Source of the DNA: Coemansia sp. RSA 922
Taxonomy: Eukaryota > Kickxellomycota > Kickxellomycetes > Kickxellales > Kickxellaceae
Assembly: GCA_027577415.1 (NCBI GenBank)
Contig: JANBQS010000625.1
Coordinates: 1 to 14,366, forward strand
Direction: 5' to 3'
DNA: 14,366 nucleotides
Of this stretch, positions 8,789 through 14,366 are shown in pieces. The notes under the pieces are model-generated. The model searched no databases. It worked only from the letters and a program-made list of their open reading frames with translations, and was not told where the DNA came from. Every line of letters starts with the position of its first letter. Position 1 is the first letter of the stretch. A program made the position numbers and the translations under genes.

Positions 8789-9445
8789 TTAGAGTACTCC
8801 ACGCCTGTGCAGGTCGCGCAACATTTGGTAGAAGCGAGCACAGGGAAACCCTACCACGTTGTAAAAGTCGCCCTTTATTTCCTTGATGAAGAAGCACGCG
8901 TACGACTGGTAGGCGTAGGAGCCAGCCTTGTCAGTTGGCTCGCCAGTAGAAACGTAGGCTTGTAACATGTCGTCGTCCAGCTCGTCAAATGTCACCTCTG
9001 TTGACTCGATTGCCTTTTCAATGGTAACATTTCCAGCCTCGGTGCCGCCGATAATAAGGCATACTCCAGTATACACCATGTTGCTCTTGCCACTTAGGCC
9101 TTTCAGCGTATCGGCGGCATCCTCTGGGGATGCTGGCTTTTCCAAAATCACTCCGTCGGAACTGACTACTACAGTGTCAGCTCCGATCACAACCACAGGC
9201 TTATTTGACTGATCTCTGATGCGCTGGTAGACTTCCTGGGCCTTGATCACAGCATTCGAAATAACATAGTCGGCGGCACTGGCAAACCTGCTCTTATCTA
9301 GGTCTTCGGCAAAGTTCGACGGAATGACTTCGTAGCTGAGATTCAATCTGTCCAAAAGTTCCTTGCGACGCGGTGAACCCGAGGCCAGTACTACGCGAAA
9401 GTTGTGTCCAATTGACTCGATAAGTGGAACTAACAGAGGATTCAT
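8789..9445 (-). CDS. Maf/HAM1-type nucleotide pyrophosphatase (ASMTL N-domain-like)
   Basis: This 218-residue protein matches the Maf family, which hydrolyses non-canonical or excess nucleoside triphosphates to the monophosphate plus pyrophosphate and cleans the nucleotide pool. Visible signatures are LASGSPRRKELL (20-31), IGADTVVV (88-95), LEKP (101-104), YTGV (124-127), GEPTDKAGSYAYQ (168-180) and GDFYNVVGFP (192-201). The LEKP, GEPxDKAG and NVVGFP motifs place it with eukaryotic ASMTL-type and bacterial YhdE-type (dTTP/UTP) members. The usual GGYGIQG loop after DKAG is replaced by GSYAYQSYA, a small deviation. Length is normal for a stand-alone Maf domain, and no methyltransferase domain is fused. 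It is convergent with CCT2 and divergent from the paraoxonase-like gene. The start ATG is 15 residues before the conserved core. Confidence 0.93.
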   Translation of the reverse strand: MNPLLVPLIESIGHNFRVVLASGSPRRKELLDRLNLSYEVIPSNFAEDLDKSRFASAADYVISNAVIKAQEVYQRIRDQSNKPVVVIGADTVVVSSDGVILEKPASPEDAADTLKGLSGKSNMVYTGVCLIIGGTEAGNVTIEKAIESTEVTFDELDDDMLQAYVSTGEPTDKAGSYAYQSYACFFIKEIKGDFYNVVGFPCARFYQMLRDLHRRGVL

Positions 9446-9955
9446 TGATAAATATTTTTGTTTTTATCGTCGCTTGTATTAGAGTAAATAAAAAAGTGAA
9501 AAGACAAGGTGCTTAAAAAGAGTGTAGCGCCGAGACCTACCAAGCTATTAAATATTTCTTAATTGCTCCAAGGAATATGGTTTAAGTTGATGTTTATGCG
9601 CATGGCACTTGGTGTTATTTGGATAGCAATACGCCCTTATATGGTGAATCGGCATGATGTATCGTATGCTAATATTTATGAGCAGGAAATCAAATGAAAT
9701 CATCTGCAAGTCGATTGATCCCATGGGCGCGACGGCAGAGAGAAGTGGCGCTGTTGCCAAAGCTGAAAATTGCAAGTGTGGCTGACATATTGACAAGTCC
9801 GCGTTTGGGGATAGGGTCTTCTTCTAAGAGCGAAGGACCATATCTTGTGGCCATACAGGGCTCCAATACAATGACAGCGTTATCAATTGGAGATATAGTC
9901 TTCTCCTTATCACTTTTCTCACACTGTGTTATCTTGCTTTGCTCCTTACACTGGA
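9446..9955. other. Divergent intergenic region, Maf-like / paraoxonase-like
   Basis: These 510 bases separate two genes transcribed away from each other and should contain both promoters. The left half is AT-rich with several A-runs on the plus strand. An open frame running from 9694 into the next gene's first exon in another frame has no recognisable domain and I do not call it. Confidence 0.6.
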
Positions 9956-11224
9956 ATGGCCATTATTGAGCCCTCACGGCCACTTTCTTGGATTGTAATA
10001 GCTGCCATTGCGGTTGTCTGTTACTACCTTGTTGAAAATATCAGACATGCCGTGCTTATGCTAGGATTGGGCCAGACCTATTCCAACGTCAACACGACTT
10101 CCTGTCGACAGATTGGCCAGGGTAAGCCGGGTATGCAAAGAGTAGCTCGCAATCATATAGGACAGTAGCTGCTAAACACACAAGTGTTCATGATAATAAT
10201 AATAGGAATGCTATCGGGGTGCGAGGATATTATTGTTGACTCGGAGACTGGGTTGGCATATCTCGCCTGCGGCAGGCTGCGTGCACGTCAGCACTGGCTT
10301 CATCCCGACGACCCGTACGATCTTGCTCACGAAGAGGAGGTTGACCGCGTGTATGTCATGGACGAAAATGACATTTACTCGGAGATAAAGGCTCTCGAGA
10401 GGGCCAGTGACGGCTCACTCAGGCCCTTTACCCAGGACTTTCGAGTGCATGGGTTTGACATTTACTGGAGCCCGGGTGCGCGCCAAGAGATGACATTTAT
10501 GTTTATCAATCACCAGCTCCAGCAAAACGCTGTCTCTATCTTTAGCCATAAACGTGGAACTGACTACATGGTACATGTAGAGACGGTTGCCTCTGATCTG
10601 CTGAACTCGCCCAATAACATATTGGCCATGTCCCAGCGTGCGTTCTATGCGACCAACGACATGAAGTATCTGCGCGGAATCATGCGAGAAATCTCCAAGT
10701 ATCTACGCCTGCCAAACGCCCACGTCGTATATCGCAGCGAGCAAGGCGAGTTTGGCATTGCGGCAAAGGGTATTAGATATGCTAACGGTATAGCCAAGTA
10801 CCAAGACTGGATATATGTTGCATCCAGCGGCGATCCAGGCCTGCTCATCTACAAGGCCCTCCCAGACCACAGCCTGGTCTTGCACGGGCGCATTGCTTTC
10901 AAGGACAGCGTGCCAGACAACATTTTTATTGACCCGCTTACTGGCCAGCTCTACTGTGCGTCCATTCTAAAGGCGCTAGAGACGTTCCGCTATTTCAAGC
11001 ACCCATCACTCAACACTACGGCGACAGCTGGCACAAAGGTTCTCTGCCTCACGCCGCAAGATAATTCAAGCGCAAGATTCGACATCCAGCCCATCCTCAT
11101 CGACAGCGGACGCTTAATGCCAACAGCGACTATAGCCGCCGTCCAGCGTCGCAACCAGGTCAAGCGCTTACTTATTGGCGGCGTGATGAGCGATGCGCTT
11201 GTGGTATGTGATAGCGTCATCTAG
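9956..11224 (+). CDS. Paraoxonase/arylesterase-family lactonase, membrane-anchored, two exons
   Basis: Exons 9956-10121 and 10206-11224 join in frame to give 394 residues. The family (PON) forms a six-bladed beta-propeller that hydrolyses lactones and aryl esters using calcium. By comparison with human PON1, the calcium ligands are all present: E62, D63, N192, N249, D293 and N294. The active-site histidines are H137 (in VHGF) and H158 (in INHQ). C50 and C390 match the PON1 disulfide pair (C42/C353), and C50 lies in exon 1, which supports the gene model. FYATND (202-207) and LLIGG near the C-terminus are also typical. Residues about 11-27 are a hydrophobic segment, a signal anchor that would put the enzyme on the lumenal or outer side. 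The physiological substrate in fungi cannot be read from the sequence. It is longer than PON1 (355) because of the N-terminus. Confidence 0.9.
10122..10205 (+). other. Intron in the paraoxonase-like gene (84 nt)
   Basis: The donor is CAGG/GTAAGC at 10122 and the acceptor is ATAATAG ending at 10205. A CTAAAC at 10172-10177 resembles a branch site about 30 bases before the acceptor. One base from exon 1 and two from exon 2 complete a glycine codon (residue 56). Without removal the exon 1 frame stops at 10166-10168. Confidence 0.85.
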
Positions 11225-11360
11225 TGATTACACGATCGTCTAATTTTGTGCAAACTGATAAAAAAAACACATCTGCTCTGTGCCTTGGCCGATAAGTACA
11301 CCAGTTCTCTTTCCTCTCATTTCTATTGAATTATTTATTATTTTTTTTGGGCGTGAGGAA

Positions 11361-12710
11361 ATGCAGCGCTCAGTCTTTACACTATCGAGGCAGCTCCTGT
11401 CGACGCGACACGTGCGGTGGTACAGCGATGACAAGTTGTTTAAGGGGGTGCCCAAGTTCACCAGAGTCCAGCCGAAAGGATCGCGCCACGTAGTGCCTAT
11501 TGGCGCGAGTGAATCGACTGAGCATCCCGAAGTGGACACTGGTAGTAGGATTGACCTGAATGCCAAGAACCTGGGTCGACTAGCGCTTATAGGCGGTGCG
11601 GCGATTACCTGCGTGGGCCTAATCGGAGTGGCGACTTACTATGTCACTACATACTTCTACTTGAAGAACCACTGGCCGGTGCCTGCCGATGTGGAGAGCG
11701 GAGCAGCGCGCAATCTTTTGTATAAGGCAACCTACTATGAGCAGTTGTCTCCAAACAAGAATCGGGCGCTTAGTGCGCTGGAAAAGGCACTAGAGCTGTT
11801 GGTCGTACGAGGGGGTGCTTCGCCAGACAGCGTCACAGTTGTGGATATCAAGGTACGAATCGCCGCGTGCCTGTTCGGCTTGGGTCAAAGGGAGGAAGCG
11901 ATTAAGCTTTTGTACCAGGTCCTGCCCACTCTCGAGGCTCTTTCAAGTCGTAAGAACAAGGGTCTGTCGAATGGCGACAACGGTGCTGCGGATCCTGGCG
12001 CATCACCCGGTGTACACATTGCCTCCGCCGAGTCGGTGCTCCTCAGGCTCGCTATGGTCCTTGGGCAAGCATGTGCGGCCAGCGATCGTGTGGATGAGGC
12101 AAAGCGTGCGTTTACCATTGGATTGCAGACAGTAAAGCAGATGAAGAGGAATATTGTGCGTGGCTTTGACAGTGAGGATATCACAAAGTATACGGCCTAT
12201 GACGACTTGAACCAAGAGGAGGCCGAGCTGACTGCCCAACTAGCCAAGGTTTTCTACGACACAGGCGACTCTCAAGTGGCATCCACCCTATTCCAAGGTG
12301 TGATCAGCGCTGTCAAGCAACACCGAGCACAGCTTGACTTGGCGCCCCGTATAGTCGGAGATATGCGGACCTTCAAAGACGGTTGGCTGTGCCTTGACGC
12401 GCTGGCAATGCTGTATCTGGCAAAAATCGAATTAGACAGTGGCAATACCAGTGCGGCTCTGCCCTGGATCGAGACGGCCCGCACAATAGCAAACGACATG
12501 CCAATACAAAAGCAGACTCCTCGGTGCGTTGACTGCGAGGCTAGCCTGTTGGCTCAGCTGGGACGGGTAGCCGAATCTCAAGGCAACAATAAACGGGCTT
12601 TGCTCCGGTACCGTGAAGCAAGCGAGTATGCGCGTATTTACTTTAGCGACTTGCACAACGAGTTACAGGCAAACGTCAAGCGCTTCGAGTCTGAGAAAGG
12701 GACAGCATGA
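11361..12710 (+). CDS. Mitochondrial inner-membrane TPR protein, Mgr3-like
   Basis: This 449-residue protein begins with a basic, amphipathic, acid-free stretch (residues 1-20, many Arg/Ser/Leu) and a plausible processing site near RWYS, as expected for a mitochondrial presequence. A single transmembrane segment lies at about 71-95. The remainder is helical, with TPR-like repeats around 115-145, 160-192, 225-262, 288-322, 345-377 and 395-428. A Gly/Asn/Pro-rich insert sits at 196-218. This layout matches fungal Mgr3, which works with Mgr1 as an adaptor of the i-AAA protease Yme1, handing membrane substrates to it in the intermembrane space. The first ATG is at 11361; the frame is open further upstream without one. 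It follows the paraoxonase-like gene by 136 bases on the same strand. Other mitochondrial TPR proteins such as TTC19 remain possible. Confidence 0.8.
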   Translation: MQRSVFTLSRQLLSTRHVRWYSDDKLFKGVPKFTRVQPKGSRHVVPIGASESTEHPEVDTGSRIDLNAKNLGRLALIGGAAITCVGLIGVATYYVTTYFYLKNHWPVPADVESGAARNLLYKATYYEQLSPNKNRALSALEKALELLVVRGGASPDSVTVVDIKVRIAACLFGLGQREEAIKLLYQVLPTLEALSSRKNKGLSNGDNGAADPGASPGVHIASAESVLLRLAMVLGQACAASDRVDEAKRAFTIGLQTVKQMKRNIVRGFDSEDITKYTAYDDLNQEEAELTAQLAKVFYDTGDSQVASTLFQGVISAVKQHRAQLDLAPRIVGDMRTFKDGWLCLDALAMLYLAKIELDSGNTSAALPWIETARTIANDMPIQKQTPRCVDCEASLLAQLGRVAESQGNNKRALLRYREASEYARIYFSDLHNELQANVKRFESEKGTA

Positions 12711-13290
12711 ACACTACAACACATGCTAGTAGGCGTTTTTGACAGAAAATACCCTATAAAAATAACAGTGATTGCTGAAACATAAGAAAACGAGTTATTT
12801 TTCTTCAGAAATTCCGCCTATTTTTTATACCTGAAAAGTCGCGTTTTTTGCCCTATCTGGCGTTTCTCCCAGTACCAGCCAACATTTTGTATTTGTATCT
12901 TCGTGCTATAAAAGAGCATATAGTGCCAAATCATGCAGATGAGTTCTTTGCTTTGCTTGTCATTTTTCAAAGCCAGTGCAAGCTTTTCATGCTCTATATA
13001 TTCTTTTTCACGCAAGCACATATATTTCAACCTTTTAGTTATGTATACACTGATATTAATAACAGCCAGCGTCTATAAAAATATACTCAGTCAAGTATCC
13101 AAATGGATAATAATATATTTCTTAGCTTTACTTTCAAAGTAGCTCTAACAAGAATCTATAACCACATTATACATCACAGCTGGAGCAACAGCAAGTACAA
13201 GTGTAGAGGTGGGTGCTGAGTCAGAATATTCCTCATAGACTTATCTGTATCAAATATTGATGCCTAGCGCTGAGAGTCAGTGAGTATGAA
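12711..13290. other. AT-rich intergenic region after the Mgr3-like gene
   Basis: This stretch is clearly more AT-rich than the genes around it. It contains A/T runs, many stop codons in all frames and a CTATAAAAG at 12906-12914 that matches a TATA box, with no supported gene downstream of it on the plus strand apart from the degraded segment described next. I see no RNA gene. Confidence 0.5.
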
Positions 13291-13291
13291 C

Positions 13292-13935
13292 TGTAGCTAT
13301 CAATGAAACTGGTACGACGTCCAGCGTCTGCCCAGTGTGCAACTCTTGTCTGGAGAAGTTCTCACACGTCAAAGACCCACCCCGAAAGAATGACCCAAAT
13401 GCTCGAGAGGTACTATGCCACAGTCTACTAAGGTGTCAAAAACCAAGAATGTATGTGGACCATGCCAAAGTACAATAAAACTACTAAGAGATGACGGCTC
13501 AACTGCAACAGAGTGGCTGTTGTCAACTTCCGACGGATCGTTGTTAGCCTGCGAGAGACCGGCGAGACTCCAGATATCTTTAAGCCGTCGACTCCTCTGC
13601 TTGATACTCACAAGAAGTCGAACGCTGACAAGAGTGAGCCGGGCAAACCAGGCGCTACTTTGATGGCAAAGGGGACTGTCTCCAAGCCCTGATCTGCTGC
13701 GGAGCGCTCGCGCAAACAGCCAGTCACTGCTTCGTCCAAGACACTTGAATCCTATTTTAAGAGAAAGCCGGTTACCAATAAGCAGCAACAGCTGCAGCAA
13801 CAGTTGTCGTCACAGCCCAAACGCTCGCATAAAGGCACCTCTTAGGCCTCCATCGTCACCACAAGTTACCCGAGGCTTTATCGAGTCTTACTCAAAATGA
13901 AAGTACGACCTCCCTGTGCCCATAGAAATAGGATC
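13292..13935 (+). pseudogene. Probable decayed gene with zinc-finger-like and PIP-box-like pieces
   Basis: Protein-like segments occur in different plus-strand frames. Around 13311-13433 one frame reads a CPVCNSCLEKFSHV core with further His and Cys (a CxxC zinc-binding start). From 13501 to 13845 another frame reads a Lys/Ser/Pro-rich, disordered-looking segment that is interrupted by TGA at 13690-13692; it includes SKTLESYFKRKP (13735-13770), close to the PCNA-interacting Qxx(L)xx(F/Y)F pattern except for Ser at the Gln position, then a Gln-rich run. From about 13830 a third frame reads PPSSPQVTRGFIESYSK, stop, then KYDLPVPIEIGSNFFF. Stops and frame changes argue for a pseudogene. Zinc finger plus PIP box suggests a DNA-repair ancestor, but no family is identified. 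A spliced real gene is less likely but not excluded. Confidence 0.4.
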
Positions 13936-13946
13936 CAATTTTTTCT

Positions 13947-14366
13947 TTAGGCTTTGTTGAAATCAAAAGCCTTCCTATGCTTTGCGATCAGATCGACTAC
14001 AGACTCTTCGTGCGCGTGCAGCTGTAATACGCGTTCTATAAACGTAATTTCATCAGCAGTTTCCCAATCTCCTTGTCGCGCTAAAACTGATATGCACCAG
14101 CGCCGGTGGTACCACACTGCCTCATATTCCGGATATAGAGAAGTCAGACAAAGTGTCGTGCGCTCAAGTTCACCACGCACAATGTCCTGGAGCTGCCATG
14201 GCTGAGCCACACAATCAGGTCCAGTAATAGTTGTCGTCGCGGTTTGCGAGTGTTCACAAACGCTTTCGGCCAGCAGGTGAAAATAGTGCGCGGCAGCATA
14301 GTCGGCGGGATGATCGCAGATCCACTTGGACTGCACTGTCAGTTCTTCTTCGCTCAGTGCGCGCCA
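13947..14366 (-). CDS. Prenyltransferase alpha-subunit repeat protein, PTAR1-like, C-terminal part
   Basis: The frame is open from the right edge to a TAA at 13947-13949, giving the last 139 residues. It shows a degenerate prenyltransferase-alpha repeat (HPADYAAAHYFHLL, residues 19-32) and then a canonical one (YPEYEAVWYHRRW, about 78-90). The closing segment DEITFIERVLQLHAHEESV with a terminal KHRKAF resembles the end of human PTAR1 more than FNTA or RABGGTA. PTAR1 is the alpha subunit of geranylgeranyltransferase III, which pairs with RABGGTB and adds a geranylgeranyl group to the SNARE Ykt6. The unusual first repeat (no Trp, HY in place of YR) is as in PTAR1, where the equivalent is HSGFHYRQF. 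The N-terminal repeats lie outside the window. Confidence 0.8.
   Translation of the reverse strand, partial: WRALSEEELTVQSKWICDHPADYAAAHYFHLLAESVCEHSQTATTTITGPDCVAQPWQLQDIVRGELERTTLCLTSLYPEYEAVWYHRRWCISVLARQGDWETADEITFIERVLQLHAHEESVVDLIAKHRKAFDFNKA

Noticed and set aside
9694..9969. 91-codon open frame upstream of the paraoxonase-like gene
   Set aside because: It has no recognisable domain, runs into the first exon of the paraoxonase-like gene in another frame, and lies where the promoter is expected.
12906..12914. CTATAAAAG as promoter of a small gene at 12933-13142
   Set aside because: The downstream open frames are AT-rich, hydrophobic by composition and have no domain; the match may be chance in AT-rich DNA.

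Overview
The window looks like nuclear DNA of a fungus. It carries a Bem1/Scd2-type polarity scaffold (SH3-SH3-PX-PB1) and an Mgr3-like mitochondrial TPR protein, both characteristic of fungi, next to general eukaryotic genes. Genes are mostly single-exon, with one short (84 nt) intron, which fits a compact early-diverging fungal genome. A Kickxellomycotina-type origin is my guess, not something the sequence proves. There are no rRNA or tRNA genes, CRISPR arrays or transposons that I can see.

Layout, left to right. (1) 1-1281, minus: N-terminal part of a nuclear-looking protein with two AT-hooks, running off the left edge. (2) 1282-4646: a 3.4 kb divergent intergenic region with no convincing gene. 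It holds an ACGCGT box and paired CCAAT boxes near the AT-hook gene, a TATA-like site in the middle, and a pyrimidine-rich stretch of 814 bases with no ATG that ends at the BEM1 start codon. (3) 4647-6773, plus: BEM1/scd2-like. (4) 7099-8676, plus: CCT2, chaperonin TCP-1 beta. (5) 8789-9445, minus, convergent with CCT2: Maf/ASMTL-type nucleotide pyrophosphatase. (6) 9956-11224, plus, two exons: membrane-anchored paraoxonase/arylesterase-family lactonase. (7) 11361-12710, plus: mitochondrial Mgr3-like TPR protein. (8) 12711-13946: AT-rich intergenic DNA followed by what looks like a decayed gene (zinc-finger-like and PIP-box-like pieces in different frames). (9) 13947-14366, minus: C-terminal part of a PTAR1-like prenyltransferase alpha subunit, running off the right edge.

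The neighbours do not form one pathway. They are independent housekeeping genes: polarity, cytosolic protein folding, nucleotide-pool cleaning, mitochondrial proteolysis, protein prenylation and probably chromatin. The least ordinary items are the paraoxonase-like enzyme, whose first exon restores a membrane anchor and a conserved disulfide cysteine; the long ATG-free leader of BEM1; and the decayed PIP-box/zinc-finger locus. I found no clearly new multi-gene system.
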